This document shows positions 12,447 through 24,438 of a stretch of 64,000 bases of DNA, one piece after another. Source of the DNA: Salvia splendens (Eukaryota; Streptophyta; Magnoliopsida; Lamiales; Lamiaceae); the NCBI RefSeq assembly GCF_004379255.2, contig NC_056036.1, positions 38,020,076-38,084,075 of the forward strand, in the 5' to 3' direction. The notes beneath the pieces were generated by a model that had not been told where the DNA came from, did no database searches, and worked only from the letters and a program-made list of their open reading frames with translations. A program made the translations under genes and the position numbers. The stretch's first letter is position 1. Each line of letters starts with the position of its first letter.

Positions 12447-13471
12447 TAGATAATTAATTGTGGTCATTGTCGCAAGGATTATTATAAATTCTTCTATCAT
12501 ATAATGTTATACAACAAAAAAAAACAGACAAGAATACAGAGATTCATCATTAATAGGAGTACTTTGTATTGAACAATTAAAACATGACTTGTTGTGTAAT
12601 TCCTTTCTTCAATATGGTCGAGTTCTGCAAGTAAATCTATTATACTACTTTACAATATTCTACATGTGTATGAGTAGAAATAATTCTCGGTACAAATTAA
12701 ACGCTTCCAATAAAGAGAGCTAGGAAATCTCTATTCAAAATGAGTAGTATTTTGTTTGACAAAATAATTCAGGTTATTCCACCATTGTGCCGAGACACAT
12801 CGATGCCTCTAAAAAAATGTTATTTTTGTCCAATTAGCCAAATACGAGCACTTGAAATTACTATAGCCCAATACCAACTCTTATTTTTCAAAACCCAAAC
12901 CAAAACCAAAACCAAAACCAAAACCATTTCAAATTCAATAAAACCCAAGCCCACATTTCGACCATAAAACTTGAGGCCGTCCTACATGACTACCTATTTT
13001 TCATGGTAAATTTATTTATGTAAATGTAATCATGTTAATTCATGTTTGATATCTAAGTGAAGATTTTTGTTAAGGATGAAGTTATAAATTTATAATATGA
13101 TTTGCCATTATAGTATTATTGCTATAGCCCTACGCTAAATTTCCTTCCCGTTTCATTTAGTAAAAATTCTTAATCTCGAATTTTGTATGGATAATCTATA
13201 CTAATCTAAAGTGACAGTTTGATAAAAAGACAATTTTATCCTCTTTGGAGGGAAAATGTGAAGCTATTTTATTTAACCTTTTGGTCATTTAAAACAGGCT
13301 ATGTTAAGAACATTTCACACGCCATCTTGAGCTCCTTGTGCAGAATATTTCTTAGAGATGTCTTGAGAAGTGCAATGAGCCATGAGGTGTGTCTTCTCCA
13401 ACAAGATACTTACACCATTGCCATATTTCTATGTAACAAATCTACATAAATGCTAATTCAAACAACAAATT
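12447..13471. other. AT-rich spacer with a (CAAAAC)n tract
   Basis: A hexanucleotide CCAAAA/CAAAAC minisatellite lies at 12890-12925. Positions 13230-13471 may be 3' UTR of the small gene on the minus strand. Nothing else was recognised. Confidence 0.4.
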
Positions 13472-13893
13472 TCATCCATGGGGTGATTCTGGCCGGAATC
13501 CGGCGGCCACTCTGGCTACCGACAAAGGTAGAATCTTTCGATCTACCCGTTTCTGAAAATTTGAACACCAAAACATTGGGTTTATTTTTACAAATTTGAA
13601 AAAACAAAAGCAAAATTAAGAAAAAGATATCTTACCGGGAACAAGGGCGACTCGGCATGAAGGAACAGAGGGTGACGGCGGCGAGTCCAGACGCCGAATG
13701 CAGTGGCTGCTGGGGCGGCAACAATTGTGGTGGGGAGTGATACCGAGAGAGATCTGAGATAATGGCGAAGCGGCGGGCTGCGGCTGACCGAGAGAACTGT
13801 CGGTGTGGCGGCAGCGGCGGCTGCCCGAGGTTGGTGGGATAGCTGAAGCAGGCGGGCGGGTTGAATTAGGGATGCACGGCGGTGGAGAGCCAT
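13472..13893 (-). CDS. Small two-exon protein, putative mitochondrial/plastid targeting
   Basis: Exon 1 (13636-13893) starts at an ATG in good context (GCCATGGCT) and ends at a strong donor (CCCG|GTAAGA). Exon 2 (13472-13552) follows a TTTTCAG acceptor, stays in phase and stops, giving about 112 residues. The first 60 residues are rich in Arg, Ala, Ser, Leu and Pro with almost no acidic residues, typical of an organelle presequence. The C-terminus ends in a basic, hydrophobic segment with RKILPLSVARVAAGFRPE. No family is recognised. It is loosely reminiscent of short plant mitochondrial proteins such as NFD6-type proteins, but I cannot claim that. A telo-box lies about 115 bases upstream. An alternative without splicing would end at 13588. 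Confidence 0.5.
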
Positions 13894-14009
13894 GGCTAGC
13901 GGCGAGTAGGGATGAGGATGCGGTGGTCGTAGAAGAGACAAAGAGAGCAGAGAGATAGAGATAGACAGAGAGGGAAATGGCGGCGGCGCCCCTCCTGTAG
14001 GTTTGAAGA

Positions 14010-14018
14010 TTAGGGTTT
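14010..14018 (-). promoter_or_regulatory. Telo-box (AAACCCTAA)
   Basis: AAACCCTAA on the minus strand lies about 115 bases upstream of the ATG at 13893, followed by a pyrimidine-rich CTCTCT leader. Such boxes are common in promoters of plant ribosomal-protein and mitochondrial-protein genes. Its role here is inference. Confidence 0.5.
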
Positions 14019-14029
14019 AATTAAATATG

Positions 14030-14888
14030 GAGTATACTATTTAGGCTTTATTTTGAGCTTTTTAATATTTTATATAATAAGTAATAATAGTAGTATATAA
14101 TTATATACTACTAATCGATATCCTTTTTAATTAAATAGGAATTTAATTTGTATCAATTATATAGTACTTGATATCAAGGATGTTAACTTATACATAGTAT
14201 TTTTAATTTGAATAATGAGATTATGTAAATACTCATTAGCCGTCGACACAAGCATAGTATATAGTCACAAATATATTTCATCAATAAATAGAAAAAGAGG
14301 ATTGTAAAAAAGATATTTAATTAATGAAAATATGGTTATGACTTCTTTAGTACCATAAATATTATATCGTCATAAATTAATAAATTTGTCAAATTTTAAA
14401 TCATCAAAGATCTTATACTATATATTAAATCATCAATGATCTTATATATATGGATATTATATTTTAAATTTAAAAAAAAATTTATCAAAGTAATTAAGAT
14501 TTATTAACTCTACAAAGTTATGGAGTAATAATAATTTTTTAGAATGAGATTTAAAGAATGTTGATATTTAAACAATTATTCTAATAAATTGCTTTACTTT
14601 TTATAAATCTTCAAGTAAGTAAAACTTAATTGATTATACGTAAATAAAGAATAATATATTAAAATTATAAATTTAAAAAAAACTAGAATACCAAACCTTA
14701 AATTTCAAAAGTTATTGGTTTATTATAGTAAGATTTGGATATTCACTAGGATGTATTTATGGAGTTAATTCCAAATCATTCTAGAACTTAATTATAGTAA
14801 GTTCTATATTACTAATTATATTCAGTTACAGTAACAAGCCCCATATTACTAATTTTAATATATATTCAATTACAGATGTTATATTGTT
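14030..14888. other. AT-rich spacer with old local duplication
   Basis: Sequence around 14680-14880 (ATAGTAAGATTTGGAT, TATGGAGTTAATTC) recurs in diverged form at 15175-15300, on the other side of the SINE. It codes for nothing visible. Confidence 0.4.
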
Positions 14889-14904
14889 AATTATATTCAA
14901 ATAC

Positions 14905-15160
14905 TGCCCGCAGAGGCAACGTAGTTGGCAATGAGGGGCAGATCTTGCTACAACGAGCCAAGGTTCGAATCACACTGATGTCGTATAGTTGTTTTCATCT
15001 CTCAGGCACTGGTGTGAGGCATTGGGAGATGTGCTTCTGCCAGTCAGTGGGTTAAGGTCTCCCCCTTAACGGAGTACTGCGTACCCTGATTTAACCCACT
15101 CACATGATGTCGGGCCGAAGTGTGGGGGCCGTCAAGGCGATGGAAACGCCTTTTTGCTAC
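14905..15160 (+). mobile_element. tRNA-derived SINE (256 bp)
   Basis: A perfect 16-bp target duplication, AATTATATTCAAATAC, flanks it (14889-14904 and 15161-15176). The head has a box A-like segment (GTAGTTGGCAATGAGGG, from about 14920) and a clear box B (GGTTCGAATC, near 14962). The 3' end is T-rich (CCTTTTTG), as in Au-like plant SINEs. It should be silent unless transcribed by RNA polymerase III. Confidence 0.85.
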
Positions 15161-15840
15161 AATTATATTCAAATACCAAATCTAAAATTTGAGAAGTATA
15201 GTAAGATTTGAATGTTTATTTGGGTGTATGTATGGAGTTAATTCTCATCTAATTCTACAATTTAATTATAGTATGGTCTATACCACTAATTGCATTCAAT
15301 TAAAAGTATGTATATCTAAAAATAATCAAAGACAATAAGTGGAAAGTTATATGAATTTTTAAATTACCAAAAATAATTTATACCATAATCCTGTATAGGA
15401 TTGCTCCATGATTAATTTTATGATTTGTGATTAGAATTGAAGGGGTTATTTTGTTTAAATGCTTTTTTTATATTTTGTTAATTCTCAAGAATTAAATAAT
15501 CTTCTGTGTATAGAAAATACAATTCCATTATAATAATACTAGCGAAATTAACAAATTTGGTCAAAAATAGAAATGTAAAAAAAACTTATGTTTATTAAGA
15601 TTAGCCCAGAAATATTTTTTTAAATATTTTGGATTGAATATTAATGTACACATCAACACCACATAAAAAAGAACAATAAATGTTGTTTGTCAATTTAAAT
15701 ATCAAAAGTAGCACGCCTACATAGAAAAAGATACGAAAAGAAAATGCAATTTAAAATAGAAAAAATAATAGATTTGAGCGAATTCAACATAAATCTCTAA
15801 ACATGCAGGTGGCTAGCTATACATCCAACCTTTGAACTAC

Positions 15841-16310
15841 GACAGATCTTGATGAGAACTACTGTGGATCTTGAGGAGGATTGGAGTTAGATTAGAGATG
15901 ATGCAGGTAATTGGAGACATTGATTTGTTGATAATAAAGAGGTTTGTTCTATTTTGCTTGCTGAGATTTTGTGTATTTTTCATGGATTGGAGTAGGCTAG
16001 AAGATTGGAGGTGCAAGTTTTGGAAGTAGAGAGTGATAGTTATGTAGTTGTAGCCATGATTTTGGGACACTTTGAAAGCTCTACTAATTATCGGGCCATA
16101 ATATTCAGAATCCGTAAAATGCTTCAAGATTTTAACTCGGTCATGTTGCGACATGTGCATAGGGAAAGAAACTTTGTTGCTGATTAGTTATCACATTATG
16201 CTTATAGGGTACACAAGGTCATCCATGTGCTGGAGAATCCACCCATGGAGCTTAATATTTTGCTTCTACATGATAAATTAGGTGTTCCTTATATTCGTTA
16301 GTTTTTTTGG
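15841..16310 (+). pseudogene. LINE-derived RNase H (RVT_3) relic
   Basis: Translation contains the landmarks of the RNase H-like domain found at the C-terminus of plant non-LTR retrotransposon ORFs: AEI..FHGLE, LEVESDSYVVV, NYRAIIFRIRKML and the closing HVHRERNFVAD. Stops and an internal loss interrupt it, for example after FHGLE and after FVAD. No reverse-transcriptase domain lies upstream, so only the 3' end of the element is present. Confidence 0.65.
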
Positions 16311-16485
16311 GAGGCTTTAGCTGCTTTTTCTACCAAAAACAATGTACTACTATTTAATTTGTGTTGAATAGGCAATCACCGTTAAAAAGAATACCTACTA
16401 TATTTTTTTAATGTGTACATAATAATTTTATTTTATATTTTATTCTAATTTACAATTTGTTTTCATTATTTTAAAAAACGTAAGG

Positions 16486-16514
16486 CCCGTGCATAGCACG
16501 GGGGTTAATACTAG
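16486..16514 (+). mobile_element. Helitron-like 3' terminus
   Basis: A 7-bp stem with a 3-base loop (CCCGTGC-ATA-GCACGGG, 16486-16502) is followed 8 bases later by CTAG and then T. This matches the hairpin-plus-CTRR end of Helitrons, which insert between A and T. The 5' TC end was not located, so the length is unknown. The LINE relic about 180 bases upstream may lie inside it. Confidence 0.6.
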
Positions 16515-19140
16515 TTATTAGATAAATCTCACTTGCAGCATAATCTATTAGCATTCGTGATACCAAGTACAAAAAAGTTCCACACTTACATTAGAAGTTG
16601 AATATACCTACACTATAGCATTCGTGAAATGAATATTTTACTTCAACTCTGTACAAACACAAAGACATAGCCAGAGAATTAATTATTGTGATGCAAGAAA
16701 CAGACAATCACAATATTATCACTAATATTATATGCGAATTCAAATGCTTAACTTTAATCAAATCAAGGGATGAATATATTGTTTTTCATCACTTGAATTT
16801 CTACATTAAATATTATTGAGTTCCCTAGACCCTATCTCGTCATATCTAATACTAGTACTATTATATTTTTATTTTTTAAATGGTTATCATATCTTAAATT
16901 AGCCCGAAACATTCTATATTGCAGATAAATTAATTACAGCTATCTATATGAATATCCATTACGTGTCACGGTGTCATCAACAATTAGTAGGATTGATGCC
17001 TATCTTTCTTTTTTATGAAGGTTGATTTCTCAAAATTCTAGCTCTTTGTTACAATTTTTTTTCTCTAAGTAAAACTGATTTACATCTAAATATATGCTGC
17101 AGAGGTGGAGCAGTGTAGGTTAGCCATAAGATATTACTGCATTTTTTTTTCAAATTTTAAAAAAGGTTGAAATTACAACTAAAAGTCTAAGTTTTCACAA
17201 ACTGGGACCTTGTTTCTCTGTTACTTAAAAACTAAGATGATGAAAAAAATTCAAAGTATAACTCTATATATTTATATCTGTATACTGTATTTAGGTATTT
17301 ATAATATATTCCTAAAAAATGTAATATGTATTCAATTCTCGAGCATGATAATTTTTCGAAGTTCATCCTTGTATAAAAAAAACCTAAGATAATCATAGAC
17401 TACTTTGGTTTCACGAAATCTTAAACACAAAATTTAGGCAATTCACTCAAAACACTTAACTTTGTCAAAATTTAGAAAATTTAGACAGTTCACTTAAAAT
17501 TTAGGAAATAAACACCGCATGGTCCGAAAACAAGTGAGATTAAATTCAAAACCTCACTGGAGATAGTCTCATAACACCTCAACTTTGTCATTTGAATTGG
17601 GGCAAATTGAAAAATAAATACTAATCATGAAATTTGGTCAAATTCTAGTACGTCCCACAATTTTGAAAATTGTTAGAAAAAATGCATAAAGTTTGAATTT
17701 ATTCTCAATGATCATTTGGTGATATTTCTTGGTGAAACATTATGTAATATGAAACTCGAAAAAGCATACATGGGTGTCACCGTTGATGAATTAAACAATG
17801 TTGTTTATTCATAGAGTAACTTATGTCATTTGGTTAAAAATATAAACCATATATTACACGCGTAAACTCAAATTTTCACCATGAAATAATTGAAAAAATA
17901 AATCCATACTTTGACTATCAAACCAATATTTGATTAAATTGTTTAAAAAAAATGCGATTCACCTTTTGAATTATAGTACTACCTCATTATTAATTTGTAC
18001 AAATTCCAAACTCGTAAAATTGTGTCCACTAGATATGGCAAAACGCTAAACGCCTAATATATTTCATGCATGCCATGAAGCTTTTCATATCTCAAATTCA
18101 ATTAATCCTTCCATCACCCATTCCATTCCCATTCGAATTAACCCGTATTGAAGAGAATACCAAAAAATATCTTCTTATTCATATCATTTATAATATTTTA
18201 TCTGATACAGACATACACTTACCTAAAAAAAATACACGTGCAACACGTTGACTATTATGCAGCAATTCCTTCCTTAACTGTATGATTTTTTATTCGGACC
18301 AATTCTAAGCTAATCTAAGAATATTAGTGGCATCTTAATCATCCAACTAAGCAACATCAACCAATCAGCATCCTTATCACATCCTAATCATCCTCAATTT
18401 TATAATATATCAACTTCCTAATAAGGCTATTATTTTTAGAATTTTTTATTTTACTACGATTAATTAATGTTACTTATAGAGTTATAGATTTAATAATGTA
18501 CAACATATGTTTTCATCATATATTCATATCCCTACAAATCAAAATAACAATGCAACGCAATGCTATTGATTACAATGATTTTTATTATAGGAAAAAAAAT
18601 TCTGTTTTTGAAAATAAAACCATTGTTTTAGAATATGGAGAGTACATATATAGTATTGATTAAATAATAAATTATTTCTGTTATGTTAGGCATGAGGTTC
18701 ATGCACCACGTGTATTTTGTGATATCGTGACAAAAAAATGAGGTTATTTCATATATCTGGGATTGACGCAAGGTTGACGAAGTTGTAGTCTAGTTGTGCC
18801 ATGTGAACCCAAAACCAATTATAAAACAAATTATTTACTCTAATTTAATAAAAAAAAATCAGATGTAAAATTTGATAAAATGAAATACTACGAAGTTTAA
18901 CATATTCGCAATTATCCGATTACAAAATATATCAGACAAACATATTTTACGGTGATGACACATTGAGCAGATAATATATTGCAAAATTGATGAAGATTCC
19001 TAATATAAAGATTAGTTGTATCAAATAAATACAATTTTATGTATTCGGACTTTGTAACTGAATTTTAAAGAAGTCCGAAATATAATGACGTGTTTTGTAA
19101 TAAATAGAGGAGTGGTAATGGTATGTGCATCGTTGGCGTC
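16515..19140. other. AT-rich spacer and asparaginase promoter region
   Basis: No gene is supported. Positions 17410-17730 contain repeated ATTTAG/TTTGTCA words resembling the arm sequence of other MITEs, but no termini were found. Confidence 0.4.
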
Positions 19141-19148
19141 TATAAATA
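19141..19148 (+). promoter_or_regulatory. TATA box of the isoaspartyl peptidase gene
   Basis: TATAAATA lies 123 bases upstream of the start codon, which would leave a leader of roughly 90 bases. Confidence 0.65.
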
Positions 19149-19263
19149 AGGTTAGAGAATGTGGACCTCTCATCGCCTCTTTATATCCTACCAAAACTGA
19201 ATATACAGAAACCGCAAATATATCAAAAGCACGGTGGAGACGCCGGCATTCACGAGAGAGAAG

Positions 19264-20940
19264 ATGGGCGGTTGGGCTATTGCGGTGCACGGCGGCGCTG
19301 GTGTGGATCCTAACCTCCCTATTCAACGTCAAGAAGAGGCCAGGCAACTCCTCACTCGTTGCCTTAACATCGGCATCTCCGCCCTCCGCTCCTCTCTCTC
19401 TCCAATTGATGTCGTCGAGCTCGTCGTACGTTTTTTCCATTCTTCTTCTCATTCAATAATTAATTAATTAACATGCATGTTTTGATTTTGATTTTGATTT
19501 TGATTTTGATTTTGATTTTGATTTGGGCGTGTAGATTCGAGAATTAGAGAGTGATCCCCTGTTTAATTCTGGCCGTGGATCCGCGCTCACGGCGAAAGGG
19601 ACGGTGGAGATGGAGGCCAGCATCATGGACGGGGTCGGGCGCCGCTGCGGTGCCGTCTCCGGCGTCACCACCGTCAAGAATCCCATCTCTCTCGCCCGTC
19701 TCGTCATGGACAAATCGCCGCATTCCTATCTTGCTTTCTCCGGCGCCGAGGAATTCGCCAAACAACAGGTAATTATGATCAGACCAAAGGTTTAGATTCG
19801 AATTATAACCACAAAAACGTAATATTAGGAATTTGTGGCAACTATTATTGGGAAGTGCATTTTAGTAGTCTATTTTCTCTTCTCGGCCACCTTTTGTTAT
19901 CTGAAGTATACTTATCAGTTCTATAGAAATAGGCCATATTCCATATCCATTTATGGAAACTTTTTTCTCATCTTTTTCCTTTATCATTTATGGGCTCCAC
20001 AATCTATTACACAATTTCAACTATGTTTTCTCCTTTTATCTTACTTTACCAATTCACATTAAAACTCATGTTGATCCCAAATGACATATTTCTATGGGAA
20101 AGAGGGAGTAAAATATATCTATGCTCCAATAAATTGCTGTTCCATTTGTCCTATTCCCAAAATCTAAAAGTGCATGCACCGCTTGTTTCTTTCTTTTTCG
20201 ATTTAATTTGGTGTTTTTGGATTTATTTTAGGGCGTGGAGATGGTTGACAATGACTACTTCATCACCGAGGACAACCTCGGAATGCTCAAATTGGCCAAA
20301 GAAGCCAACTCCATCATAGTATGTCCCAGATTCTAACTCAAAACTCTTGATTTAGATTGAATAAATTGAAAAGATATTAAATGTGCACTGATTTGATAGC
20401 CTTCACATTTTTCATGACTAATATATACATTGACAGTTCGATTACCGGATCCCTCTAACCGGGTCGGACATCTGCGAAAAGGCGGAGGACGCTCCGCCGC
20501 TGATGATGAACGGCCTCCCGATCAGCGTGTACGCCCAGGAGACGGTGGGGTGCGTGGTGGTGGACGGGCAGGGGCGGTGCGCGGCCGGGACGTCCACGGG
20601 CGGGCTGATGAACAAGATGTCGGGCCGTATCGGGGACTCCCCGATAATCGGGTCGGGCACGTACGCGTGCGACGTGTGTGCGGTGTCGTGCACGGGCGAG
20701 GGCGAGGCCATCATACGCGGCACCCTGGCGCGTGACGTAGCGGCCGTGATGGAGTACAAGGGCTTGGGGCTGCAGGAGGCGGTGGACTTCGTGATCGAGC
20801 GGCGGCTCGATGGCGGTGGCCAGGCCGGGCTCATCGCGGTGTCGAGCAAAGGGGAGGTGGTGTGTGGGTTCAATTCGGTTGGGATGTTTAGGGGCTGTGC
20901 TACTGAAGATGGCTTCATGGAAGTTGGGATTTGGGATTAG
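19264..20940 (+). CDS. ASPGB: Isoaspartyl peptidase/L-asparaginase (plant type, ASPGB-like)
   Basis: Four exons, 19264-19425, 19535-19768, 20232-20318 and 20437-20940, all joined in phase 0 at GT-AG sites, give 328 residues, close to the usual length of about 320-330. The protein opens with [16 protein letters not shown]. Exon 2 carries [23 protein letters not shown], and the last exon the autocleavage region [12 protein letters not shown] with predicted nucleophile Thr197. [18 protein letters not shown] and the C-terminal [14 protein letters not shown] follow. The enzyme belongs to the N-terminal nucleophile hydrolases: the precursor self-cleaves before the Thr, then hydrolyses asparagine and beta-aspartyl dipeptides in the cytosol. 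Similarity by eye is to the Arabidopsis At3g16150 type, known to be potassium-dependent, so that property is inferred. No lesions were seen. Confidence 0.93.
19479..19523 (+). repeat. (TTTTGA)n microsatellite in intron 1 of the asparaginase gene
   Basis: Seven to eight tandem copies of a hexanucleotide end 11 bases before the intron 1 acceptor, and so form part of the T-rich tract in front of it. Confidence 0.9.
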
Positions 20941-21485
20941 TACATAAATATTTTATAGTCTCATTTAGTAGTAGTATTGCTATTGCTATTGCTAATTTGC
21001 TATGTTGTGTTTTCCTAAAAAATAAATTGCCTAGATTCCTAAATTTTGGAAGGGTTAGGTACGAAACATTTTGTATGTGTTGCAACAGGCCAGGGTATCA
21101 CTTGTTTGCCTAAATGTTTTGAATACATCTTTCTTTCTATTTGGTTTTAGAAACATATACTCATATCTCTTTTTTTGCTTAGCTTGTATTCTGAATTTTG
21201 GTTACTTGGTGGCAAGTTGGATGTTGGTACTATAATTATACTTATAAAAAATTGAAATATGAATATCATATGCCTTAATTATGGAATAGTAAATCCGAAA
21301 TATTTTTTTAACTAAAGAAATAGTATAGATTATAAAAATACTTTTAATTTTAATTGGATTATTGGGGAGGATCCGTTAAGGTCATATGGGCTAAGTATTT
21401 AGTGGGCCTATAGAAATTAAATGCTTTCGGATTTAGAGTTTTGACTTTTGAATATGGTTAGAAATGGAATTGTAAATAGTACTCA
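20941..21485. other. 3' flank of the asparaginase gene
   Basis: AATAAA-like signals occur near 21020. There is no other recognisable content. Confidence 0.4.
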
Positions 21486-21790
21486 TATTACGAACCCAAA
21501 GTCCACATCGGTCGTAAGAGTAACCGGTGTGAGGTTTCATGGAGAGCCCAAGCGGCTCGAAGTCATGGTCGGGGAAAGAAGTCATCGTGACCAACGAGTA
21601 CGTTTGTGGCCGACTCGGAGTGGTGGCCGGGCGGCAAAGAACTCGTTGTGACCAACAAGAACTCGGAGTGGTGGCCTTGCAAAGAACCAACCTTGATCAA
21701 CGAGGACATTGCCCTTAAGATGGGTTGATTGTTACGGACTCAATGTCCCACATCGGCCGTAAAAGTAACTGACGTGGGGTTTATAGATTA
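21486..21790 (+). mobile_element. TRIM-like deleted LTR element
   Basis: Two partial direct repeats 244 bases apart (from 21486 and from 21730) share TTACG-AC-CAA-GTCC-CACATCGG, CGTAA-AGTAAC and GTG-GGTTT. The second begins TGTTACGG after a purine-rich stretch (TTAAGATGGGTTGAT), as a 3' LTR would. The interior is GC-rich and non-coding, with a repeated ACTCGGAGTGGTGGCC phrase. No gag or pol is present. Confidence 0.5.
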
Positions 21791-21870
21791 AATGAACTTT
21801 TTCTCATAACAGGCTAGTCTTTTGGGATAGTTATCATGTTTCCATGTAACATATGCGATGCTATGATGAA

Positions 21871-22486
21871 TAGGGGTGGGTAGGTACGGTATACCTTACC
21901 GAAACCACCATACCGTATACCTTACCGTAAATTCGGTATGCGAAAAAATCATACCTTTATCTTACCAAAATTTTCGGTATACCGAACTTCGGTATACCTT
22001 ATTTTCGGTATGGAGAATTTTTAAACTGATATCGTACCTCATTTTTGGTATGCCGTACCAAAGTTCGGTATACCATACTTTTGCGGTATACCTTACTTTC
22101 AATATCAATGAAAATTGAATATTTGAGTTTTTAGAATACTATTTATATTTTATAGTAATTTAAATAATATACGGGGTATTAAATACTAGTATATTTTATT
22201 CATATTATATTATATTTCACAATAAATTTTATAATTTAAAAATATATAAAATACTTTATATATTATTATATTCATATTTTACGGTATATACCTTAAATTA
22301 CGGTATATATCGAATTTCGGTATGTCGCGGTATATAAAAATTCATACATTTACCTTACCGAAATATTTCGGTATGGTATCATACCGTACCGAAAAATCAC
22401 GGTATACCGAAAATTCGGTATTTTCGGTATTTTTTCGGTTCGATAAGGCCGATATTTCGGCATTTCGGTATTTTTCCCCAGCCCTA
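21871..22486. mobile_element. Non-autonomous hAT-type element (616 bp)
   Basis: A perfect 8-bp target duplication, ATGATGAA, flanks it (21863-21870, 22487-22494). The ends are TAGGGGTGGG and, reading inward from the right, TAGGGCTGGG. Both halves are filled with inverted GGTATACC/TTCGGTAT motifs. No transposase is present. Confidence 0.88.
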
Positions 22487-22494
22487 ATGATGAA

Positions 22495-23015
22495 AGGCAA
22501 TTTATTTGGTAATTTGTAATAAGTTTCTCCTCCAATTAATAACTTTGGAATTTGAGTCACATCTGCAACCACAAATATAAATGAAGAATCATTGTTTATC
22601 CAAATGAAAAACAACCACTACAACATGTACGATATGTCTTTAGTTGAGCATATAAAAATATTACTCCATTTAAATACGTTTTATTAATGGGGATATAGAT
22701 TGGATCAGCTCATCGAGTTAAAATTACCCTTTTCTTGAGCAATCGAGTTATTTTTTCTGTCTATGAAATGGGATAGAATTAATTGTTGATACCATTTGCC
22801 TAACAAGAAAGGAGTACATATTATATGAACTAATCATAAAAAATTTGTTTTCTTGAAACCATTACATCATCTAAAATAGTGGAAAAATATGTACTGGTTC
22901 TAAACAATAATTAACACAAATGATCATGATAAGAATGGATCGCTTTTGTTTGGTTCACCACAATTAGTTAAAGCCTTAAACTGTTGGCAATTGAAAATAA
23001 AAAATAATATATAAC
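22495..23015. other. AT-rich spacer, nothing recognised
   Basis: No coding or repeat structure could be supported. Confidence 0.4.
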
Positions 23016-23338
23016 TGTCCCACATCAGTGTCAAGAGAAAACTGAAACTAGTATATAAATCTCATGGGTCACTCCTCCTATCACCAATTGATTTTAGGAT
23101 GGAACTCATGGATTTCTATCATGGTATCAGGGCGGGTCACCGATTGTGGACTAAAATTAACTGACCCAGCAGTATATCTGGGCTGAAATCGAAAAAAACG
23201 ACTGACCCAGGCTGAAATCGAAAAAAATGACTGACCCTTGAAGGGTTTGAGGAAAATAACATATGAAAATAAAAAAAATGACATATAACTATAAATCTCA
23301 TGAGACAGTTTTAAGATGAAACTCATGGATTTCTATCA
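23016..23338 (+). mobile_element. TRIM element with initiator-Met PBS
   Basis: A 106-bp 5' LTR (23016-23121) runs from TGTCCCACATCAG to GGATTTCTATCA and contains TATATAAATCTCATGG. It is followed directly by TGGTATCAGGGC (23122-23133), one base off the copia-type PBS for initiator tRNA-Met. A shortened 3' LTR copy ends at 23338 with the same GGATTTCTATCA. Flanks ATAAC and TTAAC are a near-match 5-bp duplication. The interior has no ORF. Confidence 0.72.
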
Positions 23339-24232
23339 TTAACTAAATTAAAATTAGGCCACAACATTTTTTTCTTGTCGTGGCCGACTTTATTTCTGAT
23401 TTGATATTGACTACTCCATTAGAAATATCAAGTAGTACTAATTAAAAAGGAGTATATTTTTAATTTCTCAGCAAAACTCATGTTCATAATCGTGCTTTTA
23501 GCCGTTTTTTCCCAATTAGATTAAATAGTTAAATAATAATGGGTCCCATGTGTCACTCTTATGCAATAACTTTTCCTTCACATGGTGCGACTTAAACCAC
23601 GTTATTCACGATTTAAGTTTGTGATATCATAGTAATTAAAAAGAGACTCCTATATGCTTCACTTTAACGAAATAAATTGCATTCAATTCTTATTTACCAA
23701 ATTTATAACCAAATAACTCGAAAAGGAAATGATAATCAATATATGCATTAGACATGGATTATTCAACTTTTGTATTAAACGCAATCTATGGCTTTTTTTA
23801 ATAAGAAAGATATGACACCATACGATTCAGAGAATGTAACTTCTTAATATTTAAGATCTCAAAGATGACGTGGAAAATGAGAGGTGAATAATAGAAATTT
23901 ATATCATCTCAAGGTAAATGAACATAATAAATTTGACTACTCATTAAGCATGAAATGTCAGGAATGACATGAATACTAATAGGATCCTACAAAAATATTA
24001 CTACTGCTATAATTATTTAGTGGATAACAACTACACAATGTGGATGATTGAATCTAGAGAATGAACCGTCAAGATTAAACCACACGAATTTCAACTTTGT
24101 TCATAAAAATGTCAATCGAGATTAAAGTATATGAATGTCAACTTGTTACATATCAATTGAGATTAAATGACACATTGTGTTAATATTATCTGTTATCTAT
24201 TAACATCAGATCTGGAATGACCTAAAATTATA
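23339..24232. other. AT-rich spacer, nothing recognised
   Basis: No ORF, terminal repeat or RNA gene was seen. Confidence 0.4.
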
Positions 24233-24438
24233 CTCTATTCAATTCCATTTTAATAGAGTCATTTTTCTATTTCAATAAGTTCCAAGATAATTGAGTCATT
24301 TCTATATTTGACAAAAAGTAACTCTCTCTTTTACTTTATTTTATCTTCATCTCTCTTTCTTTATTCACCATCCATTTAACACATTATTTTTAAACTTCGT
24401 GCCAAAAAATTATCTCTATTAACAAGGAACGAAGGGAG
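24233..24438. mobile_element. Degenerate Stowaway-like MITE
   Basis: The right end reads CTCCCTTCGTTCCTTG inward and the left CTCTATTCAATTCC. Both are flanked by TA. The interior has the GAGTCATTT/CATCTCTCTTT composition of this family. Confidence 0.5.

Noticed and set aside
19021..19459. Open frames on both strands over asparaginase exon 1
   Set aside because: They overlap the conserved exon in wrong frames and run into the promoter.
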